Shown here: piece after piece, positions 37,049 through 49,560 of the stretch
How the letters are laid out: every line of letters starts with the position of its first letter
How positions within the stretch are numbered: position 1 is the first letter of the stretch
Origin: Siphonodentalium dalli
Lineage: Eukaryota; Mollusca; Scaphopoda; Gadilida; Siphonodentaliidae
Assembly (NCBI GenBank): GCA_032622095.1
Contig: CP136067.1
Span: 92,804,707 to 92,868,706, forward strand
Direction: 5' to 3'
Length of the DNA: 64,000 nt
Program-made: the position numbers and the translations under genes
Notes under the pieces: generated by a model
The model's input: only the letters and a program-made list of their open reading frames with translations
The model's database searches: none
What the model was told of the DNA's origin: nothing

Positions 37049-38870
37049 GTGAGTCTACTACACATATTTATTAAAGGTGTCATGTCCAATTTCATGAACG
37101 ACCTCATATAAATAGTCAGAACTAACTAGTGTCTGGTATATGTAACATGCGCAGATGTTGATTGCATTGTGTCAAGTATGACGAGGCAGCTTTAACTGCG
37201 ATGGTTTAAGAGCCGTGTCGAGTTCGTTTCCCATTTAGTGTAAACAATATTTTATTTCGCAAGTAGGCACATAAATACAAATATAACATACACAAACATA
37301 CATACGAGATAAAGGGATCTGGCAGTAAGCCTAGGCTTATTCGTAGACATTTCCGCGATATAAAATTGCTTCATAATTTGTTGGTCTCGAGTGATGGATT
37401 GTCCGCTCCACAAACACCCGCGAGCATATCCGTGGCTGATCGCTGCAGGTCCGACACCCCCCCCCCCCCAGCATTACATAACTTTGCTGTGAGAGCCCTC
37501 TTATTTATTTTCACTACTCTTTCGTTTGCCATTTGTTTTGTATACTTAGTTACCCCGCAGTTATAATCGCCAGCCTGGGTTATTTTTAAGTAGTATGTTC
37601 CATATACATGTATGCCACGGTATCTTCTGATCTATTCGACAGCCGCTGTTGTTTTAAGTAGTATATGTCATAGATGTCACGGTATACACTGTCGGTCCCT
37701 CTCCTATATAGTTGTCCTTCTACCGTGACAATACCCCACATTTCTATTTAATAATCCTCCTATAGTTATGCCCCATCCAAATATTCCCCAATATGTATAT
37801 AAAAAAGATTTTTTATGAAAATCATACTTGACCAAGTTCGAATACTATACAAAATATCATACCAAAACCTCTGTATAAAATTACTATGTTCATTTGTGTT
37901 TGAATTTATATTTGTTGCAGGGAGCGGAGATTCACCTAAGTTACTAGAACTTGTCCTCCAATCCCTTATATGATTGTATGTATTAATACATTCATTTTAC
38001 ACGACAATACATATTTTAAATCAAAGTGCAAGACGCGCGTTTTGCATACATTCAGTAAAAATTATAAAAGATGTTCAAAAAATAATGTCTCTGCATCAAC
38101 CTGGCAAACAAATGTTGAATTTTACATAACATCTACAATTATTATGATAAGACACAAACAATGGATTTTAAACTGACATGGCTCTTTCGATCTTCCAAAT
38201 TTTGAATGAGTTATAATCACGGTGGGGAATCACTTTGTTTCGAGTTGATGAGTATCACGCATTCAAAATGGCCGGGGAAATCGCAAACGTATAGTATTTT
38301 GGTACGAGCATATCTATTCTCTTTTTCAAACAAGCTGATACCTCATTTGTGTCGAAACTCACAGTTATTTAATCTAACTTTCTGACCAAAGCTAGTTGTC
38401 AGTCGAAGGATTCTCCTGGATGCATGAACCTCCGACTGGAAACTTTTCTCAGAATGTTATAGAGAACTACTGATCATTTCCGAACAAATAAGGTACCAAC
38501 TTGTTTTATAAATAAACTGGCATACGCTCGTAACAGTCACAATACTATGTTGTGGGTAAGTTCCTCATATGGGGCCTGGTGATATCCATATATTTGAGCT
38601 CAGATAGCCATATATGTATTATGAGGCTGAAATATTCCCATCGTTATGATTATCTAACAAGACACAAAATGAAATTGGTATGACGTAGTTGATGGTACTC
38701 AACCAGAATGTTGAAAGTTTTGTATGACATCACTCCATTTAAAATTCATCGTCGTGCATGTCCAGCTTGGTAATGTAGGGCGACACATATGCGTGCAATT
38801 ACCAGGCCTAGGTGATGATATAGTGTTTCGATGTGCAAACCAGCATGTTATGATTCACGTTTCTTGACAG
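37049..38870 (+). other. Lectin copy 2, intron 1
   Basis: A 1.8-kb intron, GTGAGT to TTCTTGACAG, with a C13 run at 37457-37469. Only its last 120 bases or so align with the corresponding region of copy 1. Confidence 0.65.
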
Positions 38871-38958
38871 ATACGGCACAGATCATCGTGCTCAAGAGGC
38901 GAAGTGATGCTGACCAGTGACATAACGGACGATGGTCACCACTGCAAAAGAGTAGCCG
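38871..38958 (+). CDS. Lectin copy 2, exon 2 (short two-cysteine exon)
   Basis: An 88-base exon, phase 0 at the start and phase 1 at the end (donor GTAAAT). It encodes residues 106-134 plus the first base of codon 135. Cys112 and Cys130 are conserved in copy 1 (935-1022). The exon joins in frame to exon 1 on the left and exon 3 on the right. It may complete the fold of the N-terminal domain or form a small disulfide loop before the lectin domain. Confidence 0.8.
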
Positions 38959-39653
38959 GTAAATATATGAAGATTTTACAACTTATTAGAGCACAATCAC
39001 ATAGTTAACACGATTATCTTCACCCGATTTTTCGTAAGTAAAGGCGTATTGGATGTCGGTTGGCACAGGTGGGTAGTTTGCAGTGGTCAAAGGTTGCAGA
39101 GGAATAATTAAGATATTGTTTAAACATGATATAAAATGTGAATACTATCCGAATACCATTGATTCTAAACATCTGGTAACTTTAAGCAGATATCGCACAT
39201 GTATTCCCCAGCTACCGATAGCAAAAGGCCCATGGAGTAATATCGAACTACCGGTTAGATTATACTGATACTATGGTACTCACCACAAAGACATCAGTAG
39301 TGCTAATCGTGGTACCCATATGATTGTTCTGTTTAATACTTGGGCATGCCTGTTGGTGATTGAGTTTGAAACGTTGAATCAGTTGTTGGTATTACCATCA
39401 TATATGTTATATACCATAAGTGTCCATGGTATAATATAACAGTGTGTACATTTTCAAACACCATTTCATTTTATACCCATATTAGAGCTACATCGCAGTT
39501 AACAAAATAGAACTAGATAATTATGGTGTACAGCTGATTGCATGAATAGTGTCGTTCAATAACTATTTACCGGACTCGTTACTGTGTATGGCATATGTGA
39601 CCCGCCATATCAAATCCAGTCGTATATAAGTCGGGAATTTTTTACCCTGTAAC

Positions 39654-39716
39654 AATGCATTCTCTTATCTATGCGAGTCGACCATAGGTCGCCTCGCATA
39701 TATAAGAGAATGCATT
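39654..39716. repeat. Short hairpin repeat, TCTTATATATGCGAG family
   Basis: The left arm 39654-39677 and right arm 39693-39716 are 24-base reverse complements with one mismatch, with a 15-base loop containing GACCATAGGTC. Related single arms are at 25119-25195, 28755-28809 and 39931-39958. Confidence 0.8.
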
Positions 39717-40831
39717 GGCCTAACAATTTTTTACAATTTTAATAATTTGTTCTTGTATTCTTTAACAATTTTATAATTTCACCCATACATAGCCCCAGAC
39801 AAACATGAGCAAACGACACTCTTCTATATGATTCTATATATGTGTGGGACTCCCTGCAGGGTAATGGATGTTTTTTTATTTTATGTCCTAAAAAATTTAA
39901 GAAATATTTATTTTTAAAAAATGATAAAAAGGCCAATGGATTCTCTTATATATGCGAGCGACCTATGGATGCGTTATTTTGAAAGACACATGGAATTAGC
40001 TATCAATATATCTTAACTAATTTCCATGCCAAGCAATAATACCGTAGTTGTCAGTACCAAATGGTATGCCTAATGTTTGTAGAAATTTAAGTCAATTTGA
40101 AATTTGTCACGTTTGGTTGCAACATTTATTAGGTGTAGTGGTTTATAAAATGCATTATCATGCATGTATAGTTTGTAGTTCGGTATATACATGAATGAAG
40201 ACGAGACGTCCAACTACATGTACTTGCATGGAACTGGAAAGTCGATGAAAGTATATTTACCGAATCAGAAAGGTAGTTTTACAACAGCAACACCTTATCA
40301 TCTTAACACTGAGTCGCAGAATCAACTGGACGCTTTCAGAACACATTGCAACGAGACTAGAAGTCTCAACTGAAGAGGATAACATCAAGACAGTTGACGA
40401 CAGTGAGTGTTTAGACTGAATTCACGTGAAGAGGGATAGTGGGTGATCACGGAGATGGTTTGTCTAGTAATCCCCATCCGTCGATGCTAATACTATCAAA
40501 TTAACTGCATCTTGATAGAGGTGATAATTTATCCTAACCATTATCAAACACCACTAATGCATTATTCTAATAATTTTTTTTTTAAATGAATGATACTGAT
40601 TCACCAATAGTTTTCACCGTCCTTGATGAAATAAAAAGTAACCTGCCAACATCATTGCGCCAAATGCAAATAGTTATTGGCCAAATTAATGCGGATTAAG
40701 TTGAAAAGTGGCATCTCGAACCCTGATACTATGTAGATATAATGCACACGTCAGGGATCTCTATTTAATGTTGCCAGACATAAATGTTTGTCTAGTATTA
40801 TACAAGGTCCTTAATGTCACCTAACGCTTAA

Positions 40832-41324
40832 AGGCACGTGAGGCCTTAGTTGTCGAAAATATTCATATTTGTTCCAATCACCGTAAACAGAAAAACATTA
40901 AAATGCATACAATTTCGTTCATATATACCATGACTATCGCGAAAACATCATGTTATCATAAAGACCTACTATATTTTACCTAAGCAAGAGCCTGATTGTG
41001 TTACAGAAGACAGCACATTGCTACTGGCTAATCACACAAAAATGGCATAAACGCTCTTTATGAGTGCCATATCAGGAATTCACCAACAAAGAACGCTCTT
41101 TATGTTTACCATCATAATATAAACAAACACCAGAAAAGTAACTTTCTATGCTTTTGTTTACATAACAATGATAAAAATATGACAATAACATACTGCTTAT
41201 GCGATATTTCTTGTTTGTATACGGAGAAAGTCTGTCTACATTTTGATGTTCTTTCTGTTTGTGGCGGTTTTTGACGGGTGGAAATATTTTCACAGGATAC
41301 CCACCGCCAAGGCCAACCGTACCT
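40832..41324. mobile_element. TTAA-flanked MITE, complete copy in inverted orientation (493 bp)
   Basis: Bounded by TTAA at 40828-40831 and 41325-41328, with termini AGGCACG...CGTACCT. It is the reverse-complement counterpart of the element at 21786-22279. The left flank aligns with copy 1 of the lectin intron up to a few bases before the TTAA, which suggests insertion after the locus was duplicated. Confidence 0.85.
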
Positions 41325-41566
41325 TTAACTTGAGAATATAATGCAGTTGGTACGTGTGATATTGGGGGATACTTTTATAAGCATGCTTAATTAATCTGCT
41401 GACAGATTTTTTTGATTAGGTCAACAACTTTGTGACGCCGTGTTCGCGTTACGAACTGTGTTATTGGGGTCTGATAAGGGTCACCAGTTGAGCAATCACC
41501 GATCATGATTTAGAGTAACAGACAGGCTATGTAAATATTGAATTATCAGTATTAACCATATTGCAG

Positions 41567-41737
41567 AGATATGCGAGCTCGGCCAGTACATAATTGGAGG
41601 GCGATGTGTCGCGTTTGAGAGAGGACCAGCTACATGGTACGAAGCGCGTGACGCATGCGTACAAATGGGAGGCAGACTGGCAATTATTGATTGCCAGGAG
41701 ACACACGATGCACTCAGGGAAATCATCATGCACAAGA
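41567..41737 (+). CDS. Lectin copy 2, exon 3 (N-terminal half of the C-type lectin domain)
   Basis: A 171-base exon between phase-1 introns (acceptor TTGCAG, donor GTGAGT). It encodes residues 136-191: Cys137 and Cys148 (the N-terminal hairpin of long-form lectin domains), the WYEARDAC helix with Cys165, and the GGRLAIID strand. Cys177 is an extra cysteine not present in copy 1. Sequence, length and phase match exon 3 of copy 1 (3840-4010). Joined to exons 2 and 4 it gives a continuous frame. Confidence 0.9.
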
Positions 41738-44571
41738 GTGAGTTAATACATAAAAGACACTATTGTAATGTATTACTCAATATACAATGACCGCTAGGTT
41801 CAACGTTCTACAACAACGGAACATGTTAATGAACTATCAAACACATAGGTAATGGACGGTATTCAATGACGTTCTCATATCATTGACCGCATGTAATGTG
41901 TGCTATTGATTATCTTGATTGTTATTGTACTGTGCGTTGAAGTCCGTTTACATGCGTTACTGCTACTACTAAATTTGTCGAAGAACAGTCACCCGCAAAG
42001 AACAAACTTTATATTAAAAGGGCAAAAACTAGACATTGTAAACAACTAAAACAGTATGGACATACTGGCTAGAGGTTGCTGTATTTGAGGTACCAAACGT
42101 CAAATTTCTACCGATGTTGGTAACAAACTGAATTGAACTGAGATTTGGCTTAAAGTGGAATACAATTACCTAGAGTATATTGACATCGAGTATGATGGTA
42201 AAGAATTAACGAAACCAGTAGATACGAAAACCGACAATTCGGCCTCGCATATTGAACTAATTAATATACTATTAGTAACACCGTCATCACAAACTCGGTT
42301 GAAATAACACGAGAAATCTATGTTTTTCTACTTCATTTCCTGTAGAAGCCATCAATTTGCCGCAAGGGTGGCAATTTTACACACACCTAATTTGGATAAT
42401 GTACATGTACAAAACAGATCTCAAATACATAAAAACGATAGTCAGGTAACAGGTTGTGTTCACATTGCTTTTGGCAGCTGACAAGTATCATATTTACATG
42501 TATATATAATGCGTATTAATAACAGGGCTCTCTACAACATGGTGGTCTTCTTACGTCTGTTGGAGTATCTCTAGTAATGCCCCTAGCCCCCTACTACTGT
42601 TCACTGTAGATAAACTTCTCATGCTTACATTTACACCAATCATAGAACTTCTGGTTTATCAATACTATTCAGTAGGATAATAGGATTTAATTATTTTCAT
42701 ACAGGTTAATACTTAAATATGCAGTCATGGATTCAGGCCAAATTTTACAAAACCTATTTTACTTTTCATCTAGATTCTAGTATGTCATAAATTAACTTGT
42801 TTGGAATAGGAAGTGTCACGCAAAATCCATTTGCTATTTATACTTTGAAACTGAAAACGCCATGTAACTAGTTTTGTTGTTTTGTATGTTGTTGTTACTG
42901 GCGGTCTGAGACCATGTCTACATCTTTTAATAAATTACACAATATATTCTAAATATAATATTAACTTCAAGTACCTAACACCATAATACAACCCTAGTGT
43001 AAAACTAACTCTATTCAATGATGTAATTAACTAACTTTAAGGAATCTATTCATTTAGAATTTCATAATGTACTATCGTAATCAGCACATAACCATTGGAA
43101 CTACATACTGAGCCATTATTAAAGTTACTACCCATTATACAGAAAATTGGTGCTCGTTATTATTATAGTTATTGTATGTATTATTTATTGTTATATATTC
43201 TTCTCTTCTACTATTTACACATCTGTTGTTCCGACATGGAGCTTTAGATATCGAATCAAACTATAAATCTTGTACAGACGAAACTGCTATGCGTTCTGCC
43301 ATAGCATTGGGAAAAGGTGCAACATTAATTTGTCATCAGGTTGAGTGTGAGTGTGAAGTAAGGGTGTTGTCGTGGAAGTGCATGGGTTGAAGAGTCGAAC
43401 GTTCAATAATCGTTGGAAATGGGTGCTAAATAGTCTGATTTCAGTTTGCCAGTTGAATGTGAATATTCGTAAAGAAATTATCAATACTGTTATGTTATGA
43501 AAGTTGTGAATTGAGTGTTGAATCGAAGGAGTATGGCCGGGATATGGCGAAGGGACGCAGTATAATCTCCCGCCAGTGGGACCGTTCAGCAGATTAGCCG
43601 GAGAAAAGTGACAGTCCCGAGCCTACCGGGACTAATACAGTTACAACATCACCGCCGCTCGGATGCTCTTTTAACATTTCAGTTGAGTGTAAATCTATAT
43701 AAATAAAATGTTTAAAATATCAAAGCGTTCGAATGGGCCACAGTGCAGGGGTCGTGCCCCCCCCCCCCCCCCACACGCTACTGGCGACTGAAGCTCAAGA
43801 AGCGCGGCTGTTTTAGATAAATTTTAGATACATACGCCGTGCACAATGATGCGCAATGCCCCTATATACATGTACGCCTTGCACAATTGGGCCACAGGTC
43901 GTGCTCAATTAGGCAACAGGCCCATCCGTCTCTCCATAGAGGCTCCCGAATTCGGGAGCATGTTTAAGATCAAAATTTGCGTTTACACAGGGGCCACTGG
44001 ACATTTGCCTCTATATGGGTTGCACACACAGGGGCCACATATCCTGTTTCAAATTGTGTAGTAATAAAGTAATACATATTGATTGTGTTGCGTTCCAAAT
44101 ATGCATGCACCATGGCGTATCTAGCTAGGATTCGATGGGTTCGGACGAACCCGACCTGGGAAGGATGATGCTATATTTGTCCGACCATGCATTGTCTATG
44201 GTTTAAACATATTTAATCGCCATATATGCATATAAATACACACAGTCGGCAACGGGATTGAAGAACAAATGTGGGCCACTTATATTCTACTTCTCTCCCG
44301 ATCACCATACACTCAAGTGAAATAAAAAAATGATACATGGCATTGAACAATTATATATGGTATTAACGATAAGTGGTAAATGATTGTTGCTAGTCTCTCC
44401 CAATTTCGAATTCATATAGTTCAAAAGTATATGTTGCTTTAAGGTGTTCTGTGCTCATCCGTCCTTTAAAATGGTAAGATGGCAGGACAGTGAGTATGTT
44501 CCAATAGGGGGTTTATGACTGTTGTCATATACTCAGAATTATTATTTTTGTTTGAGTTCTTTTTTCATTTA

Positions 44572-44961
44572 AGTTGGAATTAGTATGTTCTCATCCTGGG
44601 ATGTGTCTCTTAGAAAAATTTGGACAGCCTTGAAAATCTCTTCATTATTGGAATTTGATAAGCTTGGATCTCCAAATAATAATGTTTTTACTGAATAAAT
44701 ATTGAAACGTAGTAGCTTGTTCAGCAGGTCTACTCTTGGAATAATATGCAATTGACATTGGAAAAAATAATGAAATGCGTTTTCTTCGCCATCGCCGCAT
44801 CTACAGGCTTTGGACATCGCAATATAATTGAAGTATTTATCTGATTGGAGTTCACTGCATTCGCACCTGAGTCGACATTGTAAGATATTTAAGTATCGTT
44901 TCCCTGTAGAAAAATACTTGGGGTGGGTGGGGTTTAACCGGATTGGGAATTAGTGATTGTC
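44572..44961 (-). mobile_element. LINE fragment, post-RT C-terminal domain
   Basis: On the minus strand an open frame of about 130 codons encodes the typical tail of a jockey/CR1-like ORF2: PKYFSTGKRYLNIL, QCRLRCECSEL, then the zinc-ribbon-like CRCGDGEENAFHYFFQC followed by R.DLLNKLL. This CxCG..E..HyfF.C pattern follows the reverse transcriptase in many such LINEs. It is 5'-truncated and lacks the RT domain itself. The frame remains open, so the insertion may be fairly young. Confidence 0.7.
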
Positions 44962-46167
44962 GGAAACATTCATAATTCAGATTTCTTATTTATCGCGTTT
45001 ATTCCAGTCACGTATACACTTGGGCATGAAAGTGGACTCTTTTCTTTTGTAGGGATAAAATTTGATGCATTTCTGGTATCATGGTCATTTCGGGCACTGA
45101 ATTTGGGTGGTATTGTGGTATTGGGTGGTATTGGGTGGTACGGTCTCGGAACATATATGACACAGTGTGATTTAACAATTACATTAACGTCGGCCATATT
45201 CGACCAGGTAACAAAGACTTATCTTTACAGAAGAGACACAACAATTATCCCAAGTTCGAAACAATTCGATTCAAATTTGTAGGGAGTCGTGCTATTTTAA
45301 ATATTAATGTTGTGACCCGAATACCATCGGACTGAAAAATTGGCAGGCGCCCATAGGATCAGAACCTTTCGTACTAAACTATTGACAATAATCCGGTTAG
45401 ACGATACTTGCATAGTATATCCATATGTCGCACACGGACTACCCGTGCAGTGGTTCGATTGTGGCTGATATAAGGGAAACGAAAGTAAATTATTCATAAT
45501 GTTCGTCATCCAGAATTCTTAGGTGTTGGTGTGTGGGGCTTCATTCAAATCGGATATCCACCATCTACTGGACTCCCCGCATCAATTCTGCCTTTGTTGT
45601 CAGCTGACAAGCAAACTGGCTACGCCGATGCATGCATATAAGTTGAAACGGGGGTAAATACATTTCTTTGGAAACAAAGTGTCCCCACGTCGCCATACCG
45701 AGGCAAGATAAGCATAATATTAACCATTCCATTTCTATTTTAAATAAGAATTTGGTCATGCACGCGAGCACCAGAAAGTAACAAAGGACATTTATTTAAC
45801 GGTATAAATGATGTATGTTTGTCATATGAATATAATACTCTAGCATTAAACTTGGCCAAAATTAACATGGCTCAATTGGGTTTGCTACGAAAATAATGAA
45901 TGACGATGTATGTGGCGTTGGCTGATGGATGGATGGAATGAATGATTCATGATAACTCATGTTAAGCAAATAGCTCATGCCTAAATGTGTCAGTTATAAT
46001 TTTGAGTCATTGTACCTCGAGGGAACTCTCGGTGCAAAGACAACAATGGGGAATAATACTTGTTCAGTCGCATTGTCCATTGGACTCGCTAACATAATGG
46101 GTTGTAAGCGAATATCGAATGCTCAAACAATATGGATTGGTCAGCTGTGCAGAGATCACGGTTGGCG

Positions 46168-47879
46168 ACCTGGGGTCAATACTATGAAACTTTTTCTTTG
46201 TAAGAATCTACAATTGTTTGTACGAAAAAACAATTTATCATTCCGCCAATACTATGAACCTACGATTACAAACATAAATCACAAATAGTACGTGTTCTTT
46301 GTATTTACAAATATCTCCAATCACAAAGAATGTTCGAGTACTATGAAACATAATTTTTCAGTTTTCGCACCCTTAACCCGGATAATATATATATCTATGA
46401 TACGCAGGGACGTGGCGACAAGGGGTCGATTCACCCCCTCGTGAAAATATTTTGTCAGCTGGAAATTTCAAGTACAACCCACAGGGACGTCGCGACAAGG
46501 GGGTTGGGTTATGTTTCTCGCTCCAAACATTTTATCAACACGTTCAACATCTGGAAATTTGATACCTGAAACAACATGAAATTTTACAACAACAAATAGG
46601 TTGAACTTGTTCTGTTATTTTGTTTTTTCCAACAATTTATTAGGGGGTATGTTTTGTTTTAGACCAACATTTGCATATTTACCTCCTTTGGTCAAAAGTT
46701 TGGATTGAAATGGCCTATATTTAGAAATTGTCAAACCTTATGGGGTGTCAGCTTGGATGTGATGTAGCAGTATGTGTTCCTTGTAACTACTGAAATTACC
46801 CAATTTATTGAAAGTTACAACGAGAAATCGTCCCACTGCGTGTAGAAACCACCGACCCCCGGAAAGCAACTGACAAACTTGCCCAGATACACGATTCCGG
46901 TCACCCTCCGTATGGCGGGGTTAGAACCAGCTTCGTCAGCGCTGGACGGCCTGTAACGGTGTAATGCACCTGGCATTCTACCGACTGGCACTCTACCGCA
47001 CCACTCCTATAACCGAGACCATTATCACGTCCCTGCTTCGATACACCCCCTCCCGATAAAATGGAGCCACGTTACTGCCTCGATGTGTTATGATAAGAGT
47101 AGCGGATCAGTTTGAAATAATAGGATGGTCACAATATATATAATGCTATACCATCAAAATAATATTTTATGTTCACAAACTGAATGGTTGTAAATTTGTA
47201 ATTTGTAAAAACAATGATACCAAATTGTTTGTAGTACTCGTTATTACACTGACTTGTACTTACATACACACACTACAAACGAACCGTTTAATTGTTAACT
47301 TGCGCAGACAAGTGGTCATCAACTTAGCAATCCGTGAACCGATTGGATAGCTCTGATAAGCGTTCACCTCTCAACTTATGATTGGTTATTTCTTTTGTAA
47401 CTTTGGCCCGCCGTGATTCAATATAGTGTTAATCACTCACAGGCAAAGGTTTGTCCGTAAGCAATCTACAATAATCAACAGTAGATCTTTGTGAAATTTG
47501 CGAGATTTTGTTAGCTCATCGTTTCATAGTACCGGCGTTCTCACTAATCACAATATGATAGCACGCATTGTAACTTCCCCATATAAATTGTTGTCAGTTA
47601 TTTTAGCTCTATATACATGCCGTCTAATTTGAACTGGTATTCAGATAACACTGATAACATGTGCATGGGAGCAGAGTGGGGAGTTAGTTTTTTTCTAATT
47701 TTTACAGCTGCCTTTTAGGGGTTTCACCTCTCGTCCAGTCTAAGGTATTACAATTATACGGCTAAATTTTCCCTGTACTATGAAACCACTGTGTTAGTTA
47801 ACACAAATTTGGAATTACAAATTAATTAATACAATTTGTATTTACAGGTATAAAATTGTTCATAGTATTGACCCCTGGT
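46168..47879. mobile_element. Non-autonomous DNA element with 21-bp TIRs (1.7 kb)
   Basis: The left end 46168-46188 and the right end 47859-47879 are inverted copies, GGGGTCAATACTATGAA with flanking ACC, differing at one of 21 positions. CTATGAAACC- and TACTATGAA-type words recur inside, near both ends. No transposase frame is visible, and a SINE has inserted at 46826-47003. The superfamily cannot be named from this copy. Confidence 0.65.
46826..47003 (-). mobile_element. tRNA-derived SINE, partial copy
   Basis: It is closely related to the body and box-B region of the SINE at 19337-19634 (shared ACTGCGTGTAGAAACCACCG and GGGGTTAGAACCAGC on the plus strand). The head region is rearranged and the simple tail is missing. 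It lies inside the 46168-47879 element. Confidence 0.75.
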
Positions 47880-48012
47880 ATCTGAGAGTCTTAAATTTTA
47901 CAGATTGTTATGTTGCACATTTAAATAATTAAACTATAGGGATGTGTAAGTCGCAATGACATATATCCAACGGTAAATTTGCCATGAAAGTCCGTGCTTA
48001 GTAAGCCGATTG

Positions 48013-48361
48013 TCAATCATCATAAGTGTATATTTGATCATGCATGTACGTATCGAGGCATTCTTTGAAAGCTATCATTTGCTTCACTTCAAGAACAAAT
48101 TGAGGAGGACTGTTCCGAGTTTGTAATATCCGCTGGGAAAAGAAGTTCAATCGCACGTTCTTGTAGCACTGGTTCACTTTTATTTTATACTCGTTACCGC
48201 GAGTTCTCGATTCGTTGGCTCTACTGAAGAGTAAGTTTGTGTCGACAGTATATAGTCCGTAAATTAGTTTGAATGGTTCGATCACATCTCCTCGCACACG
48301 TCTATATTTGAGGGACAGAAGGCCCAACGCTCGAAGACGATCAACATATGATAGGTAGTTG
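48013..48361 (-). mobile_element. CR1-type LINE fragment (ORF2 C-terminus)
   Basis: The minus-strand frame, open for about 115 codons, has the hallmarks of CR1/jockey ORF2 ends: YVDRLRALGLLSLKYRRVRGD, then IEPFKLIYGLY, TRGNEYK and a terminal FKECLD. A stop closes it at 48013. It is 5'-truncated near 48361, where homology with the copy 1 intron resumes nearby. Confidence 0.8.
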
Positions 48362-49560
48362 GATCATCAGACATATGATACTCTTGGGGAAACCGAAATG
48401 GTTAACGTGGATTTTTGTCGAATTGAAGAACAATTGCCAGTGTATATACCATTTACTCACTTTATCGATGTCACCCGAAGATCCACTGAGAACGGTGATC
48501 TTTGTGGTTAATTTGTGTACTTTTACACTGATGCTTAGCAGTACTGTAATTGACAGGCCAGTCTAATTCGAAGGAATTCTGATGAATAAATAAATATCCC
48601 AATATCAAGTTATTAGATGACAGCAATAAGTTCATATGGCTTATGAGCTCCGAGGAAACCTCCGTAATGAAATGGCTAGTTCATTTACTGATATCGCTCT
48701 TTTCTGCTAGGTCCCTAATTCTGACTGACACTCCAGCAAACAAAGTTTGAGTAAAAACCATTACCTTGTCAAATACACGCTGCAAACCTTTATTATTTTA
48801 TAAATTGTTTCCTTATTGATATATATGTTACTATAAAGTACATTTGTCCATATTACACTGAATTTGTTATGTCTATGTCCCATTTTATTATTGTTTCCTA
48901 TTGTACAAGTAGTACTTAACTCGCAATCATCGCAATCATAACTGTTTTGTATATGGTATACTGTGTATATCACCATAATTAACTACATATGAAGGCGCCT
49001 AAAACTGGCAAACAAAGTTATTTTGTTCTATTATATTCCTTTTCAATCACATGAATTATTGAATAGTTTCCATGTACAGTCATGTTTAAGAACGCAATAT
49101 AATATGCATTGTCATATCACTAGATGCTGCTCTACTTTGTGCAGCGGAATGTAATCAAGAAACCTGTGTTATCGAGGAATAACCTGAATGGCTAAATAGG
49201 TAAATCAGTTGTCTCACAGTACGTAGGTTGGCTGTTTAATATTAAATTATACTTTATAACTGAATGGGATAATCCATCTAGTATAGAAACAGTTAAATTT
49301 AATCTTCGGTTTAATTCATTTATAATTATCGTATGTGTATAATTAATATATAACAGATGAGTGCAAGTGTGCAAGATTGCATTATTAGTTTTGTTTATTG
49401 AATTATTCAATATCGAACTTAGCAGCTGCAATATGAAGCTATGTGTAATATATGTGTTTATAACTGACACCGAGTCGTGTCACCGCAACGGACCAACGAA
49501 AAGTTAACGTCGAACGGCAAATTTAAGTATATAATCTTATATTACTTGTATTTCTTTCAG

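Larger units (their letters stand above)
38959..41566 (+). other. Lectin copy 2, intron 2
   Basis: A 2.6-kb intron ending ACCATATTGCAG. It contains a hairpin repeat (39654-39716), a TTAA-flanked MITE (40832-41324) and two blocks homologous to intron 2 of copy 1 (about 40470-40826 and 41410-41566). Confidence 0.65.
41738..49560 (+). other. Lectin copy 2, intron 3, with a nest of insertions
   Basis: A 7.8-kb intron (GTGAGT to ATTTCTTTCAG). The ends (about 41738-42375 and 49035-49560) align with intron 3 of copy 1, which is only 2.1 kb. The middle holds a LINE fragment, a 1.7-kb TIR element containing a SINE, and a CR1-like fragment, described separately. A C16 run is at 43757-43772. No further lectin exon was found between exons 3 and 4. 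Confidence 0.65.

Noticed and set aside
44953-45282. 109-codon plus-strand open frame with a hydrophobic, Gly-rich part
   Set aside because: Partly a GGTATTGTGG-type simple repeat and adjacent to a LINE fragment; no family recognised.
45977-46288. 103-codon plus-strand open frame with CVSYNFE, faintly like a PAN domain
   Set aside because: The frame runs across the left terminus of the 46168-47879 element, and no splice signals or paralogue support it.
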